DNA of 5,871 nucleotides, taken from contig CAYZBM010000099.1 in NCBI GenBank assembly GCA_964476705.1, forward strand, positions 1-5,871, given 5' to 3'. Of this stretch, positions 1 to 5,871 are shown one piece after another; position 1 is the first letter of the stretch, and each line of letters begins with the position of its first letter. Position numbers and translations under genes: made by a program. The notes under the pieces were generated by a model. The model searched no databases, had not been told where the DNA came from, and was given only the letters and a program-made list of their open reading frames with translations. The DNA is from CAYZBM01 sp964476705. Its GTDB lineage: Bacteria > Pseudomonadota > Alphaproteobacteria > Rickettsiales > UBA6187.

Positions 1-23
1 CCTAAAGAAAAATAAATCCTGAG

Positions 24-48
24 AAAAAATTATAGAGCTAACAGCTCC
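24..48 (-). terminator. Weak intrinsic terminator candidate at the 3' end of alaS
   Basis: Reading the minus strand, the last alaS codons contain GAGCT-GTT-AGCTC (bases 47-35). This is a 5-bp stem plus one flanking G-U pair with a 3-nt loop, followed after ATAA by six Ts (29-24). The order of stem then T-run is right for a rho-independent terminator. The stem is short, however, and the T-run starts about four bases late, so termination would be inefficient. The window ends too soon to tell whether a third gene of the operon follows. Confidence 0.35.
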
Positions 49-2666
49 CGCACCTTAGCAATCGCCTCAGCCAAAGCCTCAATATTAGTTCCACCAGTTT
101 GAGCAAAATTGGGCTTACCGCCGCCACCTTTGGCGCCTACTATTGGTGCTACTTCTTTAATAAAATTTGCTGCATTAAGCTTATTTGTTAAAGAATCAGA
201 AAGGGCAATAATAACTGAGGCCTTATTTTCAAAGCTTGACGCTAGAACTATTATCGCATCATTATTTTTCTTTAAAGTCTCTAAAGCATATTCTCTTAAA
301 TCTTGTGGAGATGCTTCTTTAAAGATTCTAGAGATAAAATTAACTCCATTAATATTTTCTGGTGCCACATCACTATTTTCGCCAGAAAACATAGTAGCTT
401 TGCGTAAATTATTTAATTCCTGTTCAAATTCTTTACGTTCTTTAATTAAATTTTCTAATCTATCATTAAGCTGGTCTGGAGAAATTTTTAATTTAGCTGC
501 CGCATCCATTAGTTTTTTCTCAATCTCTTGGGTTAATTTAACCGCCCGATCTCCGGTTACCGCTTCTATTCGTCTAACACCAGAGGCTATAGCTCCTTCT
601 GAGATAATTTTAAATAAACCAATATCCCCGGTATAATTTACATGGGTTCCACCACAAAGCTCGGTTGAATAAGATTTATCGACAATTTTTTCACCCATCG
701 ATAATACCCGAACTTCATCGCTATATTTTTCACCAAATAAAGCTAAAGCTCCCGATTTAATTGCCTCTTCTTGTTTCATTATATGAGTTTGCACTTGGCT
801 ATTTTGCCTAATCACATTATTTACTTTATCTTCAACTAAGATTTTTTCTTGGGCGCTTAAGGCCTTAGGGTGGCTAATATCGAATCTAAGATAATCTTCA
901 GCAACTAGCGAGCCTTTTTGAGTTACATGTTCACCTAGAACCTCACGTAAAACCGCATGTAAAATATGAGTCGCAGAATGGTTAGATCTTAATTTATCTC
1001 GTCTAATTTTATCCACAATAGTAGTTATAATTTCACCAGTTTTTATACTGCCGGAAATTATCTCGGCTTCATGAACATGTAAACTACCTAGATGTTTTAC
1101 GGTATTTAAAATTCGCGCTTCAAAATTTTTACCTTTAATAGTCCCATGATCACCTTCTTGCCCACCAGATTCGGCATAAAATGAGGTCTGATTTAGCACT
1201 ATATATATTTTATCATCTTTGTTTGCACTAGCTACCAGCTCTCCATCTTTAACTATAGCTAATACTTGTCCCTGAGCTTCACAAGTTTCATAACCTAGAA
1301 ATTCAGTAGCCCCATGTTCTTCTTTTATTTTATACCAAATTTCTTCAGATTTTTTTTCTCCCGATCCTTTCCAGGCAGCTCTTGCTCTTTGTTTTTGCAA
1401 ACTCATAGCTTGCTTAAAACCTTCTTCGTCAACTTCTATACTACGCGCCCGTAATATATCTACGGTTAAATCATAAGGAAAACCATAAGTATCATAGAGC
1501 TTAAAGGCTATATCACCTGATAATATTCCACCTTTATTTAAATTCTCAGTTTCTTTATCGAGTAATTTTAAGCCTCGATCTAAGGTATCTGAAAAATTTT
1601 CTTCTTCTAATTTTAAAATCTCAGTAATTAAACCAGATGCTCTATTTAATTCTGGATAAGCCTCCCCCATTTCTTTAATTAGGCTTGGTACCAATTTATA
1701 CATTAAAGAATCTTTATAACCGATTTGTTTTACATGGCGCATAGCTCGACGCATTATTCTACGAAGTACATAACCACGACCTTCATTAGATGGCATAACT
1801 CCATCAGCTAGTAAAAAACTACTTGATCTAATATGATCCGCTATAACTCTAAAAGAATTTATATTTTTATCTGCAGAAATTTTACTAATATCTTCGGTGG
1901 TTTTTATAATATTTTTGAATAAATCTATATCATAATTATTATGCACATGCTGTAATACCGCCGCCATTCTTTCTAAACCCATTCCAGTATCTATAGAAGG
2001 AGCTGGTAATTTTACTTTAGTACCATCTGATAAACTTTCATATTGCATAAATACTAAGTTCCAGATTTCAATAAACCGATCACCATCTTGATCTTTAGAG
2101 CCCGGAGGTCCGCCAAAAATTTCAGCACCATGATCATAGAAAATTTCTGAACATGGACCGCAAGGACCCGTATCACCCATCATCCAAAAATTATCGGAAC
2201 CTTTAATTCGAATAATTTTGTCATCATTAAAGCCTGCAATTTTTTTCCATAAATTAAAAGCTTCATCATCATCATGATAAACGGTAATTAATAATTTATC
2301 TTTAGGTAGGGCAAAATCTTTAGTTAAAAGATTATAAGCATAATAAATTGCTTCTTCTTTAAAATAATCACTAAAAGAAAAATTACCCATCATTTCAAAA
2401 AATGTATGGTGGCGAGCAGTATAACCTACATTATCTAAGTCATTATGCTTACCACCAGCTCTAACACATTTTTGTGCGGTAGTTGCTCGTTTATAATCAC
2501 GAGTTTCATTCCCAGTAAAGATATCCTTAAATGGTACCATTCCAGCATTAGTAAACATTAAAGTTGGATCATTATGCGGAACAAGAGGCGCAGAGCTTAT
2601 CACCCTGTGCCCATTATTTTCAAAAAATTTTAAAAAAATGGCCCGAATATCATTAACTGAGTACAT
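30..2666 (-). CDS. alaS: Alanine--tRNA ligase (AlaRS), full length
   Basis: Cytosolic class II aminoacyl-tRNA synthetase that charges tRNA-Ala with alanine and hydrolyses mischarged Ser/Gly-tRNA-Ala. The 878 residues match the usual bacterial length (E. coli about 876). Visible in order: N-terminal catalytic core with PHNDPTLMFTNAGM at 30-43 (motif 1 region), RHHTFFEMMGNFSF at 85-98 (motif 2) and DTGMGLERMAAVLQ at 226-239 (motif 3, alanine-binding Asp226); editing domain with the zinc-type ligands H563/H567 (NHSATH) and C671/H675 (CGGTH); a charged, probably coiled-coil stretch at about 710-758; and a C-Ala domain ending in the glycine-rich GAKGGGGKPNFAQTGG (844-859). All expected motifs are intact. 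Residues 658-668, just before CGGTH, are about six residues longer than in E. coli, which I regard as lineage variation. The start follows the recA stop by 6 nt and aligns with the normal AlaRS N-terminus (IRAIFLKFFENNGH). It is the second gene of a recA-alaS operon. Confidence 0.98.
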   Translation of the reverse strand: MYSVNDIRAIFLKFFENNGHRVISSAPLVPHNDPTLMFTNAGMVPFKDIFTGNETRDYKRATTAQKCVRAGGKHNDLDNVGYTARHHTFFEMMGNFSFSDYFKEEAIYYAYNLLTKDFALPKDKLLITVYHDDDEAFNLWKKIAGFNDDKIIRIKGSDNFWMMGDTGPCGPCSEIFYDHGAEIFGGPPGSKDQDGDRFIEIWNLVFMQYESLSDGTKVKLPAPSIDTGMGLERMAAVLQHVHNNYDIDLFKNIIKTTEDISKISADKNINSFRVIADHIRSSSFLLADGVMPSNEGRGYVLRRIMRRAMRHVKQIGYKDSLMYKLVPSLIKEMGEAYPELNRASGLITEILKLEEENFSDTLDRGLKLLDKETENLNKGGILSGDIAFKLYDTYGFPYDLTVDILRARSIEVDEEGFKQAMSLQKQRARAAWKGSGEKKSEEIWYKIKEEHGATEFLGYETCEAQGQVLAIVKDGELVASANKDDKIYIVLNQTSFYAESGGQEGDHGTIKGKNFEARILNTVKHLGSLHVHEAEIISGSIKTGEIITTIVDKIRRDKLRSNHSATHILHAVLREVLGEHVTQKGSLVAEDYLRFDISHPKALSAQEKILVEDKVNNVIRQNSQVQTHIMKQEEAIKSGALALFGEKYSDEVRVLSMGEKIVDKSYSTELCGGTHVNYTGDIGLFKIISEGAIASGVRRIEAVTGDRAVKLTQEIEKKLMDAAAKLKISPDQLNDRLENLIKERKEFEQELNNLRKATMFSGENSDVAPENINGVNFISRIFKEASPQDLREYALETLKKNNDAIIVLASSFENKASVIIALSDSLTNKLNAANFIKEVAPIVGAKGGGGKPNFAQTGGTNIEALAEAIAKVRELLAL

Positions 2667-2670
2667 AAAA

Positions 2671-2675
2671 CCTTA
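2671..2675 (-). promoter_or_regulatory. alaS ribosome-binding site overlapping the recA stop codon
   Basis: On the minus strand the junction reads TAAGGTTTTATG: the recA stop TAA supplies the AA of the AAGG Shine-Dalgarno core for alaS, and only four bases separate GG from the ATG. This spacing is tight and suggests that ribosomes finishing recA help start alaS (translational coupling). It supports co-transcription and the chosen alaS start. Confidence 0.7.
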
Positions 2676-3767
2676 CGCTGTTTCTTTGATCTTGTTTTTA
2701 CCTACATTTTGTAGTTCATTCTTATTTTGAACATATTGTTCATTCTCAACAATAGCTGCATCACTACCTGTACTATCTGTAAGACCTGCAATTAACCTTA
2801 TTTTCTTCTCAATTTCAACTGCTATTTCAGGATTTTTAAGTAAATATTCTTTAACATTCTCCTTACCTTGGCCTATTCTGATACTATTATAAGAGTACCA
2901 AGATCCTGATTTTTCAATGATTTCCTTAGAAACACCAATATCGATAACTTCACCCATCTTTGAGATTCCTTCGCCATAAATAATATCAAATTCAACCTGA
3001 CGGAAGGGAGGCGCTACCTTATTTTTAACCACTTTTACCCTAGTTTGACTGCCAATAACCTCTTCTTTATCTTTTAAAGAACCAATTCTTCTAATATCAA
3101 TTCTAATAGATGCATAAAATTTTAAGGCATTACCTCCAGTTGTCGTCTCAGGACTACCAAACATTACCCCTATTTTCATCCGAATTTGGTTAATAAAAAT
3201 AACTATAGAACCAGTCCGTGATACTGAAGCGGTAAGTTTACGTAAAGCCTGGCTCATTAATCTGGCCTGCAGACCCATATGCGAATCGCCCATTTCGCCC
3301 TCAATTTCAGCTTTTGGTGTAAGGGCGGCGACAGAATCTATCACCACTACATCTATAGCGCCTGAGCGCACCAAAGTATCGGCAATCTCTAAAGCTTGCT
3401 CCCCTGTATCTGGCTGAGAAATAATTAAATTATCAACATCAACTCCAATTTTTCGAGCATATGCCGGATCAAGGGCATGTTCAGCATCAATAAAGGCACA
3501 AGACCCACCAGCTTTTTGCGCCTCAGCAATAATATGTAAAGTTAAAGTAGTTTTACCAGAACTCTCCGGGCCATAAATTTCAATTATTCTGCCCTTAGGT
3601 ACCCCACCTACCCCTAAAGCAATATCTAAACCTAAAGATCCGGTCGATATAGCTTCAACTTTTAAGATTTGTTTATCGCCAAATTTCATAATCGCACCTT
3701 TACCGAAAGCTTTTTCGATTTGTGCGATAGCCGTATCAAGTGCACGTTGTTTGTTATTTTCTTCCAT
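2673..3767 (-). CDS. recA: Recombinase RecA
   Basis: ATP-dependent DNA strand-exchange protein for homologous recombination and repair; it forms filaments on single-stranded DNA in the cytoplasm. The 364 residues keep E. coli numbering across the core: N-terminal oligomerisation helix (7-30, ending FGKGAIMKFG), Walker A GPESSGKT at 66-73 with K72, catalytic E96 in FIDAEHALDP, Walker B VVVIDSVAAL around 140-149 with D144, loop L1 around 156-169 (EGEMGDSHMGLQAR), and loop L2 with Q194 (FINQIRMKIGVMFGSPETTTGG, 191-212). The C-terminal domain runs to about 330. The tail (331-364) is unusual: it is rich in Asn, Gln and Lys, and its last 24 residues carry four acidic and four basic side chains, whereas the E. 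coli tail is strongly acidic. The start is supported by AGGAG 10 nt upstream and by the match of MEENNKQRAL to RecA N-termini. It is the first gene of the operon with alaS, and recX is absent between them. No SOS box is visible upstream. Confidence 0.99.
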   Translation of the reverse strand: MEENNKQRALDTAIAQIEKAFGKGAIMKFGDKQILKVEAISTGSLGLDIALGVGGVPKGRIIEIYGPESSGKTTLTLHIIAEAQKAGGSCAFIDAEHALDPAYARKIGVDVDNLIISQPDTGEQALEIADTLVRSGAIDVVVIDSVAALTPKAEIEGEMGDSHMGLQARLMSQALRKLTASVSRTGSIVIFINQIRMKIGVMFGSPETTTGGNALKFYASIRIDIRRIGSLKDKEEVIGSQTRVKVVKNKVAPPFRQVEFDIIYGEGISKMGEVIDIGVSKEIIEKSGSWYSYNSIRIGQGKENVKEYLLKNPEIAVEIEKKIRLIAGLTDSTGSDAAIVENEQYVQNKNELQNVGKNKIKETA

Positions 3768-3777
3768 TTTATTTTAA

Positions 3778-3782
3778 CTCCT
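3778..3782 (-). promoter_or_regulatory. recA ribosome-binding site
   Basis: The minus strand reads AGGAG, then 10 bases, then the recA ATG. This is a strong Shine-Dalgarno core at slightly long spacing. It fixes the recA start together with the conserved N-terminus. Confidence 0.75.
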
Positions 3783-3861
3783 AAAATTTTTATTTATTTT
3801 TATTGAAGATTTTTAATTTAAAAAATAAACAACAATTCATCCGGCTAAATGATTTGATGTA

Positions 3862-3887
3862 ATTTGTTCTATGTAATAATAACAAAT
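3862..3887. repeat. 7-bp inverted repeat with 12-bp gap, possible operator
   Basis: ATTTGTT (3862-3868) is mirrored exactly by AACAAAT (3881-3887). The palindrome covers the candidate recA -10 element and the predicted transcription start, a position from which a dimeric repressor could block recA. It does not match the E. coli LexA box (CTGT-N8-ACAG) or the alphaproteobacterial GTTC-N7-GTTC form. The A/T content means it could also be chance. Confidence 0.4.
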
Positions 3888-3903
3888 CTCTTTTTCTTGT
3901 AAA
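3876..3903 (-). promoter_or_regulatory. Candidate sigma70-type promoter for recA-alaS
   Basis: The minus strand carries TTTACA (3903-3898, 5 of 6 to TTGACA), a 16-bp spacer, and TATTAT (3881-3876, 5 of 6 to TATAAT). The predicted transcript would begin near 3869 and give a leader of roughly 100 nt before recA. The -10 hexamer overlaps the palindrome at 3862-3887. The surroundings are very A/T-rich, so chance matches are common; the choice of this pair is inference. Confidence 0.5.
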
Positions 3904-3920
3904 TGCAAATAAAAAATATA

Positions 3921-3942
3921 CATCTTTATCTTTCATCTTTAT
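3921..3942. repeat. 9-bp direct repeat CATCTTTAT, 13-bp period
   Basis: CATCTTTAT occurs at 3921-3929 and again at 3934-3942. The second copy runs into the TTGACA -35 element of the plus-strand promoter. Tandem half-sites just upstream of a -35 are a usual position for activators, but the period of 13 bp is not a whole number of helical turns. Function is inference. Confidence 0.4.
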
Positions 3943-3969
3943 TGACAAGATATTTTAATTATTTAATAT
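3942..3969 (+). promoter_or_regulatory. Candidate sigma70-type promoter for the 527-residue gene
   Basis: A perfect -35 hexamer TTGACA (3942-3947) is followed after 16 bp by TAATAT (3964-3969, 4 of 6). An alternative -10, TATTAA at 3967-3972, has a 19-bp spacer. Transcription would start near 3976 and leave a leader of about 60 nt. TTGACA is the only perfect -35 hexamer I see in this spacer, which makes the assignment reasonable although the -10 is imperfect. Confidence 0.55.
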
Positions 3970-3977
3970 TAATAAAC

Positions 3978-4000
3978 GTAATTATATTAAGTAATTATAT
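3978..4000. repeat. 10-bp direct repeat GTAATTATAT, 13-bp period
   Basis: GTAATTATAT is present exactly at 3978-3987 and 3991-4000. It lies just downstream of the predicted start of transcription of the 527-residue gene, in its leader. It shares the 13-bp period of the pair at 3921-3942 but not its sequence. It may be a regulatory site or slippage in A/T-rich DNA. Confidence 0.4.
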
Positions 4001-4021
4001 ACGACCTAAAATTAATTTATT

Positions 4022-4027
4022 AAAAGG
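4022..4027 (+). promoter_or_regulatory. Ribosome-binding site of the 527-residue gene
   Basis: AAAAGG stands 8 bases before the ATG at 4036. This is good Shine-Dalgarno spacing and decides the start in the absence of known homologues. Confidence 0.65.
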
Positions 4028-4035
4028 TAGACAAA

Positions 4036-5619
4036 ATGGCAGCAGAACATAAAAATAATTTTATTATTACCCCTGAAGAGATAGAAAAAATACAAAATTT
4101 TATTAATGAATCGCGACAAATAAAATTTCCAGCCCGCGATTCAAATGGCAATATTATCCCGGAATTACAAACAGATCAATTTAGTTATGTTGCAAAAAGA
4201 ACAAATGGCGATAAAACATCATATGTAGTAGTTCCATTTAAAGATGAATTTATTCTAAAATTATGCCAAGAATTAGGTTTAAAGGCAGAACATTTAGCTG
4301 CGCAATTAGCTTTTTTTACCCAACGATTTACTGGAGCAGAAAAAGACTCAAACTTACTCAAGGAATATTGGGAAAAACCTACTAGTATCATTAAAACAGA
4401 ATTTAGCGCTAAGTATCCTCAATTAAAAGATTTTATTGATCCGCTCGTTGAGAAACATGAAGATGGCAAAGATGTAAAACTTCGCGAAACCTTAGCTCTA
4501 CTCGGCATGAATTTTACCGCTTTTGCTCAATGTAAAGAAGATCAGTTTAACTTAAAACCGTTAGAAAAAGAACTGTTAGAAAAAAAAGGTATAGAATTAA
4601 CTAAGGAAGAAACAAATGTCCTAACAAAGATAAATAAAACTAAATCTTTATTAATTGAGAGAGGGGCACTAGAAACACCTGATTCAATTGGTGCTTTAGG
4701 TGGTTTTGCAGCAGCGCAATATATTTTAGAAGCGAAAGATAAATATGGTTTATTAAAAAATTTACCTACTAATGCTTTTGAAATGATTCTTCAAGCTACC
4801 TTAAAGAGAGAAGGAGTTGAAGAACTAACAGAAGCACATGTTACAGACAAAAAATTTATTGCTACTTTAATGAAAGCCGTAGATACAACTCTTAAAACCA
4901 CAATAGCTAATTTTCCAGATATCACATTTTCTACTTGGCCTTTTGATTCAAAAGCTATGCGTTTATTAAATCCTTCTTTTGCCGGAGTAATGAGTGAAGA
5001 AAAAGTTAATAATTCAGATATAACTGGCGTAAATTTCTGTGGCACAGCCAGTTCTTTTTGCACCAGAATAGAAGTCGAGGAAGAATTACTTGATCAAATT
5101 TATAAGCAATTTAGAATGGGTGCTAAAGCAGTAGGGCAAATTGATAAGCAACTTAGCAAAAAGCCTAACCTATCGGAAGATGAGAAAGAAGTAAGAGGTA
5201 TCAAACTTGTTCCTTTATTGGAAGCTTTATTAAGCTCAACACTCAAAGATCGAACAAGTCAAGATCAACAAGCAACTAAAGAACGTTACAAATATGGCCA
5301 TGAATATCTTGTCCAGATCGATGAAGCAGCCGAATTATTAGGCAATGACCCTAAACAAGTAAAAGAATTAGGGCAAGCCTTACAAAAACTGGCATTTGCT
5401 CGCTTTAATGGCGAACAGGTTTTAGATATTCAAGAATATATAAATTTTTTAACTCCAGAAAAAAAAGAGCTATTTAAAGCATTTCAAGAAGGATTGGATA
5501 AAGGGTTAGAGGAAACTAAACAAATTCAATCTCGACAACAGGATAAACAACCAGATCCTAAGCTAGCAAAAGCTGGAATTACCTCTCCAGCAAAAACAAT
5601 AAGAGTCTCTGTAGTATAA
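4036..5619 (+). CDS. Uncharacterised 527-residue soluble protein, divergent from recA
   Basis: I do not recognise a family. The reading frame is open for 527 codons, starts with ATG 8 nt after AAAAGG, and has codon use like its neighbours, so I regard it as a real gene. The protein has no signal peptide and no hydrophobic stretch long enough for a membrane helix, so it is probably cytosolic or secreted without an N-terminal signal. It is rich in Lys, Glu, Leu and Ala and looks mostly alpha-helical, with charged helices at about 172-208 and 425-500. A more mixed, possibly globular segment at about 285-345 contains TFSTWPFDSK and a Cys pair (C335, C342, in NFCGTASSFC); the other cysteines are C77 and C166. 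The C-terminus changes from a Gln/Lys/Asp linker (495-508) to a short basic/hydrophobic end, TSPAKTIRVSVV. It is transcribed away from recA and has its own promoter candidate. A secreted effector of an intracellular bacterium is possible, but this is conjecture. Confidence 0.85.
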   Translation: MAAEHKNNFIITPEEIEKIQNFINESRQIKFPARDSNGNIIPELQTDQFSYVAKRTNGDKTSYVVVPFKDEFILKLCQELGLKAEHLAAQLAFFTQRFTGAEKDSNLLKEYWEKPTSIIKTEFSAKYPQLKDFIDPLVEKHEDGKDVKLRETLALLGMNFTAFAQCKEDQFNLKPLEKELLEKKGIELTKEETNVLTKINKTKSLLIERGALETPDSIGALGGFAAAQYILEAKDKYGLLKNLPTNAFEMILQATLKREGVEELTEAHVTDKKFIATLMKAVDTTLKTTIANFPDITFSTWPFDSKAMRLLNPSFAGVMSEEKVNNSDITGVNFCGTASSFCTRIEVEEELLDQIYKQFRMGAKAVGQIDKQLSKKPNLSEDEKEVRGIKLVPLLEALLSSTLKDRTSQDQQATKERYKYGHEYLVQIDEAAELLGNDPKQVKELGQALQKLAFARFNGEQVLDIQEYINFLTPEKKELFKAFQEGLDKGLEETKQIQSRQQDKQPDPKLAKAGITSPAKTIRVSVV

Positions 5620-5711
5620 TTATAATCTTATTTTTCGACTATAGTAGATTAAAAAATGATTGACTGTAAAATACATAGTTGCCCGTGAAAAAACATCTTA
5701 CGATATTTTTT

Positions 5712-5715
5712 AAGG
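5712..5715 (+). promoter_or_regulatory. Possible ribosome-binding site of a micro-ORF
   Basis: AAGG lies 7 bases before ATG 5723, an ideal spacing. The same bases can pair with the 3' arm of the downstream hairpin: TTAAGGTGC at 5710-5718 against GCGCCTTAA at 5748-5756, nine pairs with one G-U. Whether it is used is unknown. Confidence 0.3.
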
Positions 5716-5722
5716 TGCGGTA

Positions 5723-5794
5723 ATGAATAATCTATACTTAAGGGTAGGCGCCTTAAGTATAGATTATAAATTCTTCAAAAATTTACTACTTTAA
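5723..5794 (+). CDS. Possible 23-residue micro-ORF or truncated gene start
   Basis: ATG at 5723 with AAGG 7 nt upstream opens a frame of 23 codons ending in TAA (5792-5794). The peptide starts MNNLYLRVGALSIDYKFF and ends in three leucines. The perfect 17-bp hairpin at 5727-5767 lies wholly inside it. It may be a leader peptide, the surviving beginning of a decayed gene, or chance. No family is recognisable, and the start signal is the only support. Confidence 0.2.
   Translation: MNNLYLRVGALSIDYKFFKNLLL
5727..5767. repeat. Perfect 17-bp inverted repeat (stem-loop, 7-nt loop)
   Basis: The arm at 5727-5743 is the exact reverse complement of 5751-5767, around the loop GTAGGCG (5744-5750). The stem closes with AAGG/CCTT and is by far the strongest hairpin in the window. 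It begins 107 nt after the stop of the 527-residue gene and could end its transcript. However, the bases after it (AAATTCTTC) are not a T-run, so it is not a standard rho-independent terminator. A palindromic repeat element or RNA 3'-end stabiliser is equally possible. Confidence 0.8.
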
Positions 5795-5802
5795 AATTTT
5801 TG
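5776..5802. repeat. 9-bp A/T inverted repeat
   Basis: CAAAAATTT (5776-5784) is mirrored by AAATTTTTG (5794-5802) around a 9-nt loop. The arms are almost all A/T, so the helix would be weak. It is listed because it sits between two much stronger inverted repeats. Confidence 0.4.
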
Positions 5803-5806
5803 TTAA

Positions 5807-5859
5807 ATATAAATTGCAAGTTTTTAAAACAATTATTATCAAAACCTTGCAATTTATAT
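5807..5859. repeat. 14-bp inverted repeat with extended stem
   Basis: ATATAAATTGCAAG (5807-5820) is the exact reverse complement of CTTGCAATTTATAT (5846-5859). Skipping one bulged C (5845), the helix continues with TTTT (5821-5824) against AAAA (5841-5844), leaving a 16-nt loop. Neither strand shows a T-run directly after the stem, so a terminator is unlikely. A palindromic element, or an operator for a gene beyond the window, fits as well. Confidence 0.65.
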
Positions 5860-5871
5860 AAAGAAGAAAAA

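Noticed and set aside
109..636. Plus-strand open frame of 175 codons antisense to the 3' part of alaS
   Set aside because: It lies wholly inside alaS, whose motifs fix the true frame. Its low-complexity start (a run of prolines) is the antisense of the C-Ala glycine-rich segment, and it has no supporting start signal.
3831..3858. G/C-rich patch ATTCATCCGGCTAAAT with partial dyad symmetry in the recA leader
   Set aside because: Only CCGG and the outer ATT/AAT are symmetrical. The stem is too short and interrupted to support a hairpin or operator.
3866..3880. GTTC at 3866-3869 as half of an alphaproteobacterial SOS box
   Set aside because: The second half-site after seven bases is TAAT instead of GTTC, so the box is not present.
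4185..5063. Two short minus-strand open frames (4185-4391 and 4791-5063) inside the 527-residue gene
   Set aside because: Both are antisense to a long, well-supported frame. They have no recognisable product and look like shadows.
5623..5651. TAATCT...AGATTA inverted repeat directly after the 527-residue gene, as a terminator
   Set aside because: Six A/T-rich pairs around a 17-nt loop with no T-run after it cannot be called a terminator.
5656..5688. ATG-started 10-codon frame after the 527-residue gene
   Set aside because: It has no Shine-Dalgarno sequence, is very short, and has no other support.

Overview
The window reads as part of the chromosome of an A+T-rich alphaproteobacterium, most likely a member of the Rickettsiales (an obligate intracellular lineage). 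This rests on three things: the strong A/T bias in third codon positions and spacers, the recA-alaS gene pair with no recX between the two genes, and an AlaS whose sequence resembles remembered rickettsial AlaS (for example around residues 72-110 and 226-250). The order is inferred by eye, not from a database search.

Layout. Positions 30-3767 on the minus strand hold a two-gene operon, recA (2673-3767) followed by alaS (30-2666). Only 6 nt separate the genes, and the alaS ribosome-binding site overlaps the recA stop codon. A weak terminator-like hairpin plus T-run lies at the very end of alaS (24-48). Positions 3768-4035 are a 268-nt divergent intergenic region. It holds a candidate recA promoter on the minus strand, overlapped by a 7+7 bp palindrome, and a candidate plus-strand promoter with a perfect TTGACA. 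It also holds two pairs of short direct repeats, both with a 13-bp period. Positions 4036-5619 on the plus strand encode a 527-residue soluble, lysine/glutamate-rich protein that I do not recognise. Positions 5620-5871 contain no conventional gene. They hold three consecutive inverted repeats, one a perfect 17-bp stem, and a possible 23-codon micro-ORF with a well-placed Shine-Dalgarno sequence that encloses the first hairpin.

How the genes relate. RecA (recombination and repair) and AlaS (tRNA charging) are housekeeping functions with complete catalytic motifs. The divergent unknown gene is the accessory element here. It may share regulatory DNA with recA, but nothing in its sequence links it to DNA repair. 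No mobile element, CRISPR array, tRNA or rRNA is visible. The least ordinary parts are the orphan 527-residue protein and the palindrome-rich tail.
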